Origin: Archegozetes longisetosus
Taxonomy: Eukaryota > Arthropoda > Arachnida > Sarcoptiformes > Trhypochthoniidae
NCBI GenBank assembly: GCA_018873245.2
Contig: JAEMBT020000003.1
Span: 6,281,843 to 6,345,842, forward strand
Length of the DNA: 64,000 nt
Direction: 5' to 3'
Part shown: positions 43,515 through 57,542 of the stretch, in pieces
How positions within the stretch are numbered: the first letter of the stretch is position 1
How the letters are laid out: every line of letters begins with the position of its first letter
Notes under the pieces: model-generated
What the model was told of the DNA's origin: nothing
What the model saw: the letters and a program-made list of their open reading frames with translations, nothing else
The model's database searches: none
Program-made: the position numbers and the translations under genes

Positions 43515-45277
43515 AAATGTCAGGTTAATGCTATTTCCCATATGATGCGATGCACTTTGTTTGAGAAGAAGAACGCGCAAAAGCTAAAAAGCAAGACCTG
43601 TAGAGCACTTGATGCTTCAAATTATGATTTTTTCCTGACTTTTAGTCTTTGCAGAACGACTCTTGAAATTTATCATTTTTGCCTTATTAGAAACTCAAAC
43701 TGAGTATAGCTATCTACTGGTCTCTTAACTTTATGACCAACAAAAGTGTACTACAATCAAACTTAACTGAAGTCGCTTCCATTCTCAAACAACAGGCTTG
43801 CGCTTAACCAATACTTCTCTTGAGATAGTAATCTGGATTTGAAATTAAGAATTATCTCAAAATACAAGTTACTTTTGGTCTAATTTAAGCGTTACATTAA
43901 TTTTGTTTCTACTTTTGTATCTAAGGGACTGATCCAGAGCTTCAATAAATTTTGATAAAATAAGACAGAGGTTTTGACTTATTCTAGCAATAAATCACTC
44001 GGAGATCCCATTACTATTTTGCTTACTTATCGATTTTATTCCAATCACAACACCATTCCCTCTTGTCAGAGGTATTCCGAAGATTCATCATTTTCAGATT
44101 CCTATCAACTACTTTGTTGGTGACCAATGCAAATTCATTTCAATTAATGCATCAAAATTGCATCCAATCTAATCTTAGTTTCAATAGCATGTAACTCAAT
44201 TGCAACTCTACTTTTATTGCTTGTCCTTAACATGTTTCTTACTCTCAATGCAATGAGTGGCGACAACTTTAGTTCAAAATTATCATATCTTCCACAACGC
44301 TTATGCAAATCTCTGGTAGAGAGCACAAGAAATAAATTATGAATCTCTACCCAATCCTATTTCAAATTAATACTGAATTCATTTAAATTAATATATAGTA
44401 AAACTAAAGGTGTAAGCATTAAAAAACGGAATTAGAAGAATCCGTACTTTAAAGTGATTAGCGATGGAATGTTTCTCGGAAAATAGGATGAATATAAGAG
44501 GATCTGAAAATAAGTAGTAGAAAGTATCGATAGTGGCAGTGATATAGAGTTGCAAACAAAATGATAGGATCTTTGACTGGAAAAGTGGAACTTAACTGTG
44601 GAACTATTTATAAGTTTTGAAGATATCTGTTTAATGCCTAAGTCGGGTATTACACCTACATGTCCATTAAGTTGTTGTTCCTAATAATTACAAAGAAATT
44701 GCATCGATAATTGACCGATTATCGCAAGTATTTTTATAACTGCATAATATCTGCTTAATGTATATACTGATATATACTTCTGTTTCGTGAGATCATGAAT
44801 AATGATATTTGTGTATTAGAACATAATATTTTAATAATAATCCTATTTCGTTCATTCATTTTACTGCTAAACCATTAAAGCTGTGAACTATACCAGTGTT
44901 TTGATCGATTTTGTTCTTTAATGGACTTGGAAGAGGTATGCGAGAAATTTTGATCAAAGTACAAATACTAAGTATTTGACAGAAATATTGATAATAGAGA
45001 ATTGGTTCTCTGATTCTAGCTCATATTAAAAGCACTTTCACTATTATATAGAATTTCAACAATCTTTTCTCATACTTACGATACTTCTCTAACCATATTT
45101 CTATAACTACCATAACTATAATTTACAACTTTTCATATCATTTCAAGTAGTATTTCATTTCAATTTATTATTAATTATATCTATCAGTCAACAAGTATTT
45201 AGCTTATTAGTGACTTTTTAGAGAATTTATTTGACATATTGCTCGTTGGTATACTGCATAAATTACTCTCTATAAAA

Positions 45278-45485
45278 CAATAATCCTCGATAGCAACAAG
45301 AATTAATGCGTTGTCATTGGATGCTATCTATTTGTACGTAATATGTGTGATATAAATAGACTTATTTTATATTCAATATAGAGAGCAAAGCATATCATAA
45401 TTGAAACTTGGCAACAAACTAATGTGCATCATATGGAAACTAGCATAGCAACTGTCATTTTCTTGTTGCTATCGAATATTATTGT
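45278..45485. mobile_element. MITE-like 205-bp repeat, copy B (best preserved)
   Basis: Terminal inverted repeats of about 23 bases. The left end begins ACAATAATCCTCGATAGCA; the right end, inverted, begins ACAATAATATTCGATAGCA. The interior shares the words gttgtcattggatg and ggcaacaaactaatg with copy A at 5470-5673 in the same order. It has no open frame of note. No clear target-site duplication flanks it, so the superfamily is undetermined. Confidence 0.65.
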
Positions 45486-48400
45486 CTAATTGAGTGTGCA
45501 TTGAATAAAAATACTCGACTCCTTCTTAACTTGATATACTTATTTGATTTTTCAGAATTTGGCTTCCAACGAAAAGCTTTGCCTAAAAATATGTTCAATT
45601 GTTTGTCGTTTTAGTGTAGTGTACAACTTTGGAAAATATTCATAAAAATTGTAGTCATCAGTTAAAAATATAATATATTTTATTCTGTAAACAAGGAAGA
45701 GTAAACAAAAAGAAGATCATAAAAAATAATTGTCGAGGAGAATTGTTTTATTATTTTGTTTTGTATTAAACAAGTGAAAGTTATATCTTCCAAACAATCA
45801 AATATACAGCACATGAGTTGTAACCTGAACTTCAATTTGAAAATTGCTTCCAATCCAAACCTTGTAACACTGAAATCTAAAAAATTTTCATTTGTATTCG
45901 TCACACGTGTCTGTTTATAGCTTTGAACAAGTAGACCAAAAGTATTGATACGAAAAGAAAAAACACAAAAATAAGTGATAATCTTATTTATAAAACTTTA
46001 GAGTTTTTACTTCAGGATTATCGAAAGTTTGCAGCTGCATCCATCAGTACAATGTAGAAGATATTGGTAGGAGTTTCGGTTCAAGTTTTTCAATATGAGA
46101 CAAGAGCGGCAATATTTGCAAAAGAAAATAATATTTCATCATATTTGATAGTTTACACAACTCTATATTTACTAAAAGATAAATTATTGTATTGTATCAA
46201 AAGAGAGTTGTGATCATTTATAAACACAACACTAATACACTAGCTTAGAAAAGAAACCAAACCACTTATCAAATCTACCTCTTATGTCTAATCTTACTTT
46301 CTACTTGATTATCATTAATCGGCCTCCTCCTTCACCTCCCATTTCTTTATTAGTACTGCTATTTCAACTTTTTCACTTCATTTCATTTACATTGAACTAC
46401 CTTTTTTGCCAGTCAATTAGATGACAGTTGAGACGATTTACGTCTGAGTCGAACATCTCTTTTGGAGCTGAGATGCTTATCAGTATCTCCAGAGATGAGT
46501 TGCTCATTCAAGTCGAAAATTATGAAAAACAAGCATTTCCCAAATCAAATGTATGGCTGGTTGGCACTAAATATTTGATGTTCTTCTCCCAAATGCATAT
46601 TATATAATATATGATATATGTTTTTTTTCAACATCTAATTATCTTAGCCTTATTTAGTTGAGTTAATAGTGAACTAAAGATACTCTTTAATCAAGATTAT
46701 TCTCAATATGAACATAATTTAAACTTTAACATAACAATTATCACTTTTGTGTAGTGGTACTCCATATAAATCCACCTTAACAACTTAGTAGAGCTAAGAC
46801 AACAATTTTACAAGAATCTATTATAAAAAGGTTTAGGATTAAGTGATGTGTCCAGATTTAAGTTGTCAGTTAAAATATGATTGGCTTAGAATCTAGTCAA
46901 TTCCAAGCTTTAAACCAAATCAATTTGGTATGTCAACAATTTCAAAACCTATTATAATCATCTTCATTAAGAAAATCTATGCAACTTCTCTAAACTTTCA
47001 TTTAATCATTTGGACAAAGTCTACGATTATTTTTTCTAAATAATACATTCCTTTTAAAATTGATAGCATTTGCTATTTTGTTATTCATCTGTTACTGAAT
47101 GCATAAAAACCATGAAAATTGAATGAGACCTAACCAAACTGCAAACTAATGCAGATAATGCAGATGTTCTATCAATAAATCATTACTCCTCAAATCTATC
47201 ACGGTCTAAATTGAAGTCATTTGGGACACAAAACTTATACATGATATTAAGAGAAAAGTTGAAATTTTATCAGTTGTAACTAACTTTTGTGTTGATATTT
47301 TCAAACTGAATTTCGGAAAAATGTTCGATTCATGTAAAGGTACTGTAAAGTAATACATTTATAAATTGTCTTTTATCAAGCATAATCTCAGAACAACTTC
47401 TAATTTGAATCATTCGAGTTAATCACATATGAATAAATATATTATAGAAGAATCAGATTTGAAGCAAGTGATCAGGTGGTCATAGGATTAGTAGAATCGA
47501 GTCATTAAAAGTGATGTATGACAAGAGGGTTTGGGAAAGTTTGGTAATTGGAGTTTGAATATGAAGTTTATAATAGTGAAACACAATGCGACTATTATAT
47601 GTTGACAAAACTAATGCTGGATGAGTTTAATGTATTTTAATCAATAAACTTGTATAAAAGCACTGAATCAATCAACTCAAAACCTTTTAGCGCAAACTTA
47701 AATAATGTCCTCTACCTAATGTATGAATAATGAGCTGTTCAAAAACGTCATTCTCAAGGTACATCCAATTTCAATCACTGCTCAATAACTAACCAGAACT
47801 TTATTCTCTTCTTTCCCTTTAATTGAGTCAGCCATGAGAACTGTCAGACAAATTGGACACAAATGAAAAACGATTAGCCATTGTTCCTATAAAGAGTTTC
47901 TGTCATTTACCTGATCTGAGGTAATGTCAGCTTATTTTTATTGTTTTTTGCTAATACTAGTGCTGCGAGACGTAGAGCCAGAGCTGCTTTAGTGCCAGAG
48001 TTGCTTTCAAATTGAATCTCGAAAACGCATATTATCCTTATATATTACATATTATACTTATACATATGCGAAAATTACGCATTCCTTCTATTATCCTATC
48101 AATTGCACCTCAATCGCACTCTTCAAATTTTATTTTATAATTACTTTAAATTTGCAAGTATTGCTCGTGTAAAATAGTACTTAAATCTTAGTTTTCTAGA
48201 GAATTTAGATTTGTGAAAGATATTTCAATAATGAAGTAAGTTTGATATGAAATCAGTGAATATGAGTTGGTTAATGTGGAATAGAGTGACTGTTTGGGGA
48301 CTATAGTAAATTAATAAAGTATGAAGTTTTGGATCTCTATTATCCACTTTTGAATTGAAGTATCCAACAAAAAACTAAATTATATGAAACTTTCAATTTT

Positions 48401-51400
48401 TGTTCCTATCTCAAACTAATCAGTTGTTTGAAATAGAATCTAAAGTATGTTTAGAAGCTGGCTTCAAATTAGTTTATTTTGTTTAGAATGGTTTTGGTAA
48501 ATATTTGATATTTGATCGCATTCTAAACTTTTCAAGTATATTATAAAGGCAACTATTTTATATATCTCCACAATTACCTTAAATTATCAGTAGTGAAGCA
48601 AACAAATTATGTGATTAAAGTTTAGACAAAAAACATTTTTAGAGCTTTAGTGGAACAAAGTTGAGTAAAGTTAGTTATTTATTTTGGATTTGTGCGACGC
48701 GTTTAGTACTTCTCTAGATCATCATCAGCACATTTAGTACTATCTAAATAAAGTTACGCTAGTCAAGTATCTTCATTTTACGATCGAGTATCTTTCTTAC
48801 AGACTAAGATCATTTACATTTTAACTTATTTTCATTCATTCATCAACTCAGTATATCATCTCATTTTATACTTTCAATTAGTTTTTAAATAGTTCTTGTT
48901 TGCATCACAGCAATTTGACTTCTAATTTTAAAACTTTTAATTTGATGTTCTTCAAGATTAAAGATGTATTAACTAATAGCCGATAATGTATATTAAATTT
49001 GTTTTCTGTGTTTCAATTACACGTTAATTAATCTAGAGAGAATTAAAAAAACTCAAAGATAACTTTGATGCCTAATAAGCTAGAGTAAGAGATATTTATC
49101 TAAATTTGCTCGTCGAGCTAGATATATTGGGTGCCAACGTTTTCGCAAATTTCATATATATTAGAAGAGGAACACAAGGGATATCTGCAATCAGTACAAA
49201 AGCTTCTCAATCAACAAAATAATCAGAACCTGTTTGTAGATGTAGCTCACTCGCAAACGGTTCTAAACACTGCAAAATAATGCATTCACTAGAGATAGGG
49301 TAAGTGATCACAACTCTCTCATACTTCAACTAAATAAGTTAGACATTGAAATTTGTGGAACAATCATCCTTTTTATAACAACTGCATCTGAAGGTAGAAA
49401 TTTTCAATTTTCTCTTAATTGTGCCTCTTATTCTGACATGGAAGTATCTTTTCAAAGCACGTTTCAAGTTTTTTGTGACCTCTTACGATATGAACTGAAC
49501 TATAATTTTATACAATTCATAGCACTAATTAAGCAGAAAGAGTTTTGATCTAATGTTTACGTAGCTATAAATAAGAAGTATGATGAATAAACGAATAACG
49601 AATTGTGGATCTCGAAAATTCAAATATGATTTCTTTAGCCAAATATCGCAAATGGCATTTAGGCACTGAAGAAGTAATATTGTTAGTTTAATTTAGACGT
49701 TTATAATGTCGTATTGCGCTAAAAGGCATCTAATTTAAGGGTTTAAATGATCAAATGATAATGTGGTGCTTTTAGTATAGTACTAAAAAAGCAAAGTTTC
49801 TTTTTTGCTCTGAGCCAAACAGTAATGAAAGAGTAATGAAAGTTCAGTGATGAGAGAATTGTAGGAGAAAAATCTGTCCGACACTCTATTCCTTATGGCT
49901 ATAAATAAATAATTGTTATTGCTAGCAACTTTTATTTCTTTTTTTAATTGTAATTTTCCGCTAATCCTCCTACTCATCGTTGAAATATTGTTTCTAAATT
50001 ATGTTCACATCGTCCGTATTAATCATTACACAAAACTAAACTCAATCCAAAATAGCTTTTTTTACAAATCACTTCATTAAATAAGTTCACTCATACTCTG
50101 CGGCTAATAAAGTAAACGTGTGTTGAAAGTTTCAAATCTGCGAATCTTCTGCTGTTATATTGCTTGATATGTGTATCGATTTTTGCTGATAAGCTACTAA
50201 TATAATACTCTCGCAAAATGCATATGATATCGATTTGAAAATACTTGACTCATTGGTGACTCACTCAAACTTATCGCAATATTTGTTGACAATATATTTG
50301 GCTAATGGATTTGTGTGCAAAACATACTATTTTCGTATAAATCAAGCGATCAAATTATTAATAGGAACAGTTTGAGAAGATTAACTTTGAATAGATGTCT
50401 GTTATTGTCTCAGAAAAGAGTAAAAACGCTAAAATGTATAGACATTAAAGAGACAATTCACAACAAACATAAATCATTTATCAATCCTTTTAATTGAAGT
50501 TTCGACAAATTATTGCGCCATAAAATCACATGAAAAACAATAATAAAACAAATTTGGCTCTATTCTTACCATTACTTCTAGTGATGATCGAATTGTTTTG
50601 TTAAGAGGCAAGAACTTGTTGAACTTGTTGAAAGAAGAATTTTTCATTTTCTAATAGCCTGAAGTAATAAGTAGTTTCTAAAAATTGTCTATATACCAAT
50701 TTTGTATTGAATTGGTAATTTATAAGTTTCAATTTTATTTACATTGCCAAGCAAACACACTATAATAGAAATTGATTCTACAAATTGTTCTTTTTTATGT
50801 AGATTTTCTCCTTCGATTGTCGAATACTCCCAATTTAACATAAAACAAGTCATTTTCAAAACAATCAATCATGCCATTGCGATATTTTTGTGAGAAAGCT
50901 CAAATTTGTTGTTTATTCAAAGTTAAGTCATATTTGGCTATACTAATAGTGTTAAATTGATTATCTCACGACTAAACCATTTTTGTAGCATAAATGTATC
51001 GATAAAAGGAGTGTCCCTCTAACACTCAACGTACATTCAGTTACAATTCAAATTCAATTATAATTCTATCATATTTTTCAAAAATGCATTCATAATTCAC
51101 TTGAACTTTGATAGTGAACTAAAAATCCATTAATTTATCGATATTTATGAAACAATGTCAAGTTGTTCAAATAGTATACTTGTGGATATTTATTGACCTC
51201 ACGAGTAATTAAAGTGTGTTCTGATTAACTTTGATTGGATAAAAATAGTCGTTAGTGACTCAGTTAAATGCAAGGTAAAATAAAATGAAAAAGTTCAAAA
51301 CATGATACATTTGGGAAAAACAGATAAACCATTTGAGCGGAAAAACTGAAAAGACTCACAATTTTGATAATTTGGCTAAACTTTAAGACCTCGAGAATCA

Positions 51401-52887
51401 AGTCAAATCTGAACTGAACTGAATCTGACTCAGAGAAAGTGTCAAACTTTATTCTTAACAAACCTATACTGAATATAAACAAATATTGCATAAATTTATG
51501 AATAAATAATGAGCAGTAAGTTTATTCAGCAGTGAATACATTGAGCATATAACACGTTATATCTAAAAAGTATAAAAAGATATCTAGAGAGTTGAAAAAC
51601 TTGTTGATACTATTCTTATTTCTTAGTTTTGCTTTTAATTTACTGCAAATGTTTGTACAATAATCAAAATGTTCTTGTTTTCTGAATCGACTTATCCGAA
51701 ATTAGCTTTGATAAAAATGACTATTTATACTGTTGACTGTTCACAAAAATTGAATGTATGCTTCAAAAACACCATTTATTACACAAAAATAAATTTATAA
51801 AATCTGAATCAAATGATCCTTTGATTTTAAATTGATGGTTAAGCTTTTTATTCCCAAGTCATCTTGAATTGAAATAAACAAAATGTTGAAAATTTATTAA
51901 CCAAACCAAAAGTGGAAAACTTAAAAAGAAAATACTCTTATCACATTACTTATTCGATCGATTTTTCAGTTAACGTAATACGAGACAAGCAGTTGAAACT
52001 TTTCAGAGATTAATTACCTAATATTAACAGATTTGAGGTAAACGGTCAAAAGAGATTTGATTCAAAAGTTTTTTATATTTAAAACTCCATTATCTTTGTG
52101 AAAGAGATCCTAAGAAAGTATTTGTATTAAACTAAAAATAAACTTTATAATTATAGGACTTTAAGCATAGAGACAAGTAGTAGTTTTATCATTAAGAAAA
52201 CTTAATTCTTATCATTCAGAAATACTCTTACTTAGTGATTCATCAATAGAATACACTTAAAAGCTTAATAGCCGTCGACGGCAACCAGAGCAGATGTGTT
52301 GTGATGGTATATTTTCAATAAACTACATAATATGGAACAAACTTATAGAATGCTCATCATTAGAGCCAAATTTTTTTGTGTATTTTGATAGCCAAAGCTG
52401 TGCAAAAAAATGTTGTCCTCAAATATCCAAAAAAATATCAAATTTAATCAGTATTTCACTTTGACTTGATAATTATTTCAGTTAATTTGAATTAAAACAA
52501 ATCAATACTTAGGTATCTTTTTTCAAACGTTTTAATTGACGAATACTTTATGAATAATATGATTGAATACCAATTTAAGGAGTTTTTCATGAACAATATA
52601 TGCTCTTCAATATATTTAAGCTCCCCATAAAAGTTTTTTGTAGATTCATCTAAAATACGAAGTTTTTGTACAGTAATTTGTCTTGTCGCAAAATTGCACC
52701 AAAGTTTGTGCTAGTTTTGAAATTAGGGTAAAGTTGTGATATTGTATGAAAGTCGAGAAAAAAATCCTTTGAATTAAGAGTCTACAGTCATAGACAGATT
52801 AAGATCTAAAGTCCACAATCGATTCCTATTTACTAGAAATAAGTTGAGACCACAATAGATTGCCGGCTCTATTTATTTTGGTAATCA
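45486..52887. other. Gene-poor stretch within the presumed CELF intron
   Basis: No coding, RNA or mobile feature recognised. Short open frames on both strands look random. Confidence 0.5.
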
Positions 52888-52985
52888 AAGTAAATTAGAA
52901 ATCAAATTCGGAAGTAAATTGATGAGCATATATGAAGATTGAGATAGGAACGACATTTTTCTTGTTGCTATCGAGGATTATCGAG
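52888..52985. mobile_element. MITE-like 205-bp repeat, copy C (right half)
   Basis: Matches the right half of copies A and B: aaatcaaattcgg, then aaattgatgagcat, ending cttgttgctatcgaggatta. The left half could not be traced, so this is truncated or more diverged. Confidence 0.55.
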
Positions 52986-53758
52986 TTATCGAGTGTATAG
53001 CATAATAAGCCAGCAGTAAACTGAAGACTATGTTAAAAATCTCTTCTCAATATCGACCTAAAAGAGTATTACGAATTGTTTCAACTCTTTTGTGTCAATA
53101 TTAGATCTGTTACAAGTGATGCAATGAATAACCACCGAAAATACATAATTGAGTAATTCTTAAAAAAACGGAATTAATAAGAAACAACTTAATGGCAAAT
53201 GAATCAAATATTAGAATAGCTTCCGTCGAAAACTTCTATTCATTTATTGATTGAATAAAATAATGCAAAAAGCGTTTCATGTTTTTTCACCCGTAAAAAA
53301 TGAATGAATTTTAGCGGTATATAAATGTTGAATCCATTTCTGTTAGACATCGATTTACACTCATATACAACGCTTTAGAACTTCACTCAAACAAGTTATC
53401 AATGTTAATAAACAAGTTTGACTGTACTTTCGATAAAAGGTTCATCTCTTAGGATTGGTATGAAAATTGGTCTGAAAGGAGCAGAAAATCGTGTATCATT
53501 TACACTGTCTGTTTAGCAGACAAACCTATGGACACTCTTAAAGGTTAAACAGCTATGTTGTTAGTCAAAAGGGAAAACAGACAGAACATAGACAAAGAAG
53601 TGATAGTAAATATTCCAATTTGCCTCTTTTCCCTTCAAAATCGATTTCTTTACTATTCTTAAAGCAAATATCAGTTATAAATCCTGTAAGTAAATGACTG
53701 AACCGCTGGTCATTTATCTTTCAGTTCACGTCGGAATATATGGCATATATATATGTAT

Positions 53759-53902
<144 letters not shown>

Positions 53903-54197
53903 GTGGAAAGTTGTCGTTTTTCTATCAGTTGCTTTTATATATTAAGCCAATATATTGTGTCTCATCGCAAGTTTGATGTGACACAGCATTGCGTCAAAGG
54001 CATTAGAGTATGCAATGTTTCACAGCGCGACACTTTTCCAAATCCCAACTGAATTCCATCAGTTGCATCAGGAAAAAGCATAGAGACTCCGAAGACAAAA
54101 CCAAATGCGCAACTTGTGCCTCAATCGTCAAATTCCAAATGAAACTTGAAGTAGGCCTAAACAGCCATTTGATTGTGTTTGATCACTCTGTTATAAG

Positions 54198-54575
54198 TAG
54201 TGTTGGCAAAATACAAGAAACAAATTTTCGGACATGTATTATACTGTGTTATACATGTATAATTGTGTATAATATATCTACTTTCCTATAGCTTTTCATA
54301 TTCATGTAATATATGGTGGCTTAGCCTGGCTGCCTTCTCCAAATTAGAGTTGTACGACTATTATACGAATCATTTCATCACGTTTTATCTAGGATAGTTA
54401 TCAGTGTTTAAATCCCTTTTCGATCATTTCAAGATTTTAAACCAATTTATATGATAAAACATTTGGTTGAACTAAAACATAGGTGACAGTAATAGAAGAA
54501 TACATGGTCTGGTGTATTTTACATGTATTATACTGTATCATGTAATATATTGTACATGTATCTTTAACAACGCCA
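54198..54575. mobile_element. Putative hAT-type MITE
   Basis: The left end TAGTGTTGGCAAAATAC matches the inverted right end TGGCGTTGTTAAAGATAC at most positions. Flanking 8-mers GTTATAAG (54190-54197) and GTTATGAA (54576-54583) could be a decayed 8-bp target-site duplication (6 of 8). Both subterminal parts repeat the word ACATGTATTATACTGT (near 54233 and 54521) and other CATGTA words in both orientations. Length is 378 bp with no transposase remnant. The end TAGTGNT..CAAA resembles that of the hAT element at 11050-11628. Confidence 0.5.
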
Positions 54576-54656
54576 GTTATGAACTTGCATTACTAGTATA
54601 TACTCTACTTATTTGTACAGTCGATTCAACAAATGGGGGCAACTATTTTGAAGATA

Positions 54657-54722
54657 TATACTTACCTGCAAAGCTTGAAGTATACTTGCCTGCAAAGCAC
54701 TGATGTATACTTACTAGAAAGC
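54657..54722. repeat. ~25-bp tandem repeat, three copies
   Basis: TATACTTACCTGCAAAGC, TATACTTGCCTGCAAAGC and TATACTTACTAGAAAGC at 54657, 54681 and 54706. Confidence 0.85.
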
Positions 54723-56704
54723 ATATATCTAACATTTTGCTACACTTTTTAGATCCAGTGTAAGTTTACTATTTAGTCTATATAAACAACTGTATAGTTC
54801 AACTCTACTCTCTATGCCTGACCCGATTGTCTCACTCTCTATTTCGTCCACTTTTAATGCTCAGCCCAGGGATTATGGGATAGAATGTGTTTAAAGAAGG
54901 TAATTCCAGAATTTGTGTCTTTTAACGGATTATGGGATTTTTTACTTTATTTGTGATTATTAATGTTGCTAAATATTAAGAAGACCAACAATGAGTACAC
55001 ATGTGACTAAAATCTACTCAAACTGAGTAGAAAACATTTAGGGAAGTTATAATGTCTTGTTTTTCATTTACGAGTCCCTTCGGTCCAGCTTCAGCCTGAG
55101 TACGTTTGGCAACTCAACCCATTTTTACTACCCAAACACTATGACTGTATTAAATATTTCAATTCATTAAAGTTTCAGTACTTGTCAGCTTTTACAAATA
55201 CAAACTTGACTCTCTATAAATCAAAACTTTTGAATTTGTCAGATTTACTCTTATCTATAATCAAAAGTTTTAGTTTATGTCCAAAAGCGTTCAAATTTCA
55301 ATGAACTAGAATATAGTGCCAACTGTTGCGAATACATTCACTGTCAATATAAGATTCAAACATTCAGACTGGGTCCTCCAATTTTGCTGCTGTTTTTGAC
55401 ATGATTTTAAAGTAGAAAGTTATGAAAAGTATAAAAAGAAAGGACTTAACCTTAGACCAAATGGACGCAATGCTTCATACACTGTATGTCATGTGTCACT
55501 GACGAATGAGATATCTATTATCAAAATTGTTCAGAATATAACATATAGCACTCTAAACGTACAATTTATCGATTCAACCAATCATAAACACTTTTTGGTT
55601 ACGTTTGACTCAAACTTTTCGTAACTAGCTTGAATTTTAAAAACCACTCGATAGTCGATTTGTTTATTTCATTCAACGGCTAAACTGATTTTAAACTGAT
55701 TTAATAACCTTGATCAATTTGTGACATAAATGAAAGGAGTTTTTATTGAATGATTAGCAGACAGTATAGAGATAAAATTGATCGCCTTTACAAATTTGCC
55801 AAATCTTTAGGATATTCAGAGTTCGTGATTTGAAATTGACTTTAGGTCTTATTCAACGTATCTGACTGTTTGCAACTATCACAACAGTAACTATTGATCT
55901 ATGAGAATGTAAGGCAAACGGTAAAAGGCTAGAATGAATTTTTATAAAATTACTCAAATTGATGTGAATTACATCTAAAAATACTACTAACAGGATAGAG
56001 CATAATTTAATTTCCTATCACTTTTAACCTAAGCCCATAGAACTGCTATAAAGTGTCATTTGGAGAGTCAAAAGCATCGATTGTTGTTTAATGTTTCGTA
56101 ATATTGGTCTTCTCTTCTTGCTTATGATTTTCATCCAAAGTTATTCTAGATTCACATTCTAAGAATATCAGCAAACTTAAATCGATTTTGGGTCATTTTT
56201 TGGATAATCGACTCCATTTATTCAAATTTGGATCAAATTAAATATTTTATAAAATTTTGTCTTATCAGAGCCATGGTTTTGAATAAAAACGGAAAGCGTT
56301 TCAAACTTTAATAGAGAAAAATATGGAAACTATAAACCAAGCAAAAGCCTGCAATTCTGAGTCGAAGCACTGATATAATGTCGTATTTTGATACAAATTT
56401 TCACTCATTCAACTATTCAATGAATGAAAGGATGGGAATCACATCAATCACTTACGATGAGGTTTTATTCAAAAAGGTTTTTTTTGAATTTATCACTAGA
56501 ATTTAGTATTAAAAAATTCAGGTTATTATTTTAAAATCTGGAACATTAAGAACCGATAAAGATCCCTAAGAGTTTGACTAATATGGTTTTTCTATGAATA
56601 ACACTATTTGAAGAACAACATGAAAATTTATTTCAAACAAATCGTGATCAAGCAAAGTTAGATTTGACTTTTATCCAATGATATGTGTTGCACATTCTAA
56701 TCCA
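54723..56704. other. Gene-poor stretch
   Basis: Nothing recognised on either strand. Confidence 0.5.
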
Positions 56705-56785
56705 TTTATAGTGAACGAGTCTATGAGACCAAAAGAGTTGATTATAAGCAGGATTCACTATAAGCGAGTTCACTATAAACAGGTT
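56705..56785. repeat. Cluster of TTCACTATAA words with a 12-bp inverted repeat
   Basis: TTTATAGTGAAC (56705-56716) is perfectly inverted as GTTCACTATAAA (56768-56779), with two further variants (gattataagcag, ttcactataagcgag) between them at ~15-bp spacing. The same 12-mer recurs twice at 58526-58551 and once at 22996-23007. Confidence 0.7.
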
Positions 56786-57542
56786 AGGCTGTAATGTATT
56801 GACGAATCAAAATTCAACAGTTCGCAAAATACTCAATGAATCAAATGACATAAATAGTTTATAGATAATAAAGAATGTTTTTTATTAGACTCGTATATAT
56901 GAATCTTGACTTTGAGAAAGTTGCATCAAAATACACAAAGTTTATGTTGATTTTATACCTGATTGCATGAGGATATGGTGATCAATATTATGTTTTATTT
57001 GATTTCTGTCCTGAATCCAATCTCACTTATTCATAACTTATTCATTGATCTACAGCTAGTCCATAAAAAGAAAGGCTGTTTTATAAAGTTATGAATATCT
57101 GATCACAAATAACTTTCTTTCATAACTAAATTAAGTGAGGACTGAAATGGGAGTCATTTGAGACTATGAAAGCCATTTGTGGCATCTAAAAATTTGATTA
57201 TTCGATTGGTAATAACAAATCTAATATAAAAATACGATAAACACGAATAAGTTCATAATTGAAGTACTATCTTATCTATTATTATAAGGAGAAAGTTTTA
57301 TATAGACTCTCTTACTTTTATGTTAAACTCATTATTACTAATAACACAGTCAAATTTTTAGAACCACCAAAAGCATTTATTGTTTCCAACTTTATTACTT
57401 TAGTATTACGAATGCAAATAGAGAAATATATATTGCCAACAAGTTATATAACATGAACCAAAATAGTAGATCAATAACAGAATATAAAAAGTTTCGGGTT
57501 TTGATTAGAAACACTTATAAAGCTGAACCGAGAAAATCGCAC

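Larger units (their letters stand above)
37447..45277. other. Gene-poor stretch within the presumed CELF intron
   Basis: No coding sequence was recognised on either strand. It contains the tandem repeat at 38926-38996, GA microsatellites at 39949-39968 and 43459-43510, and a two-copy repeat near 42901-42941. Confidence 0.5.
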
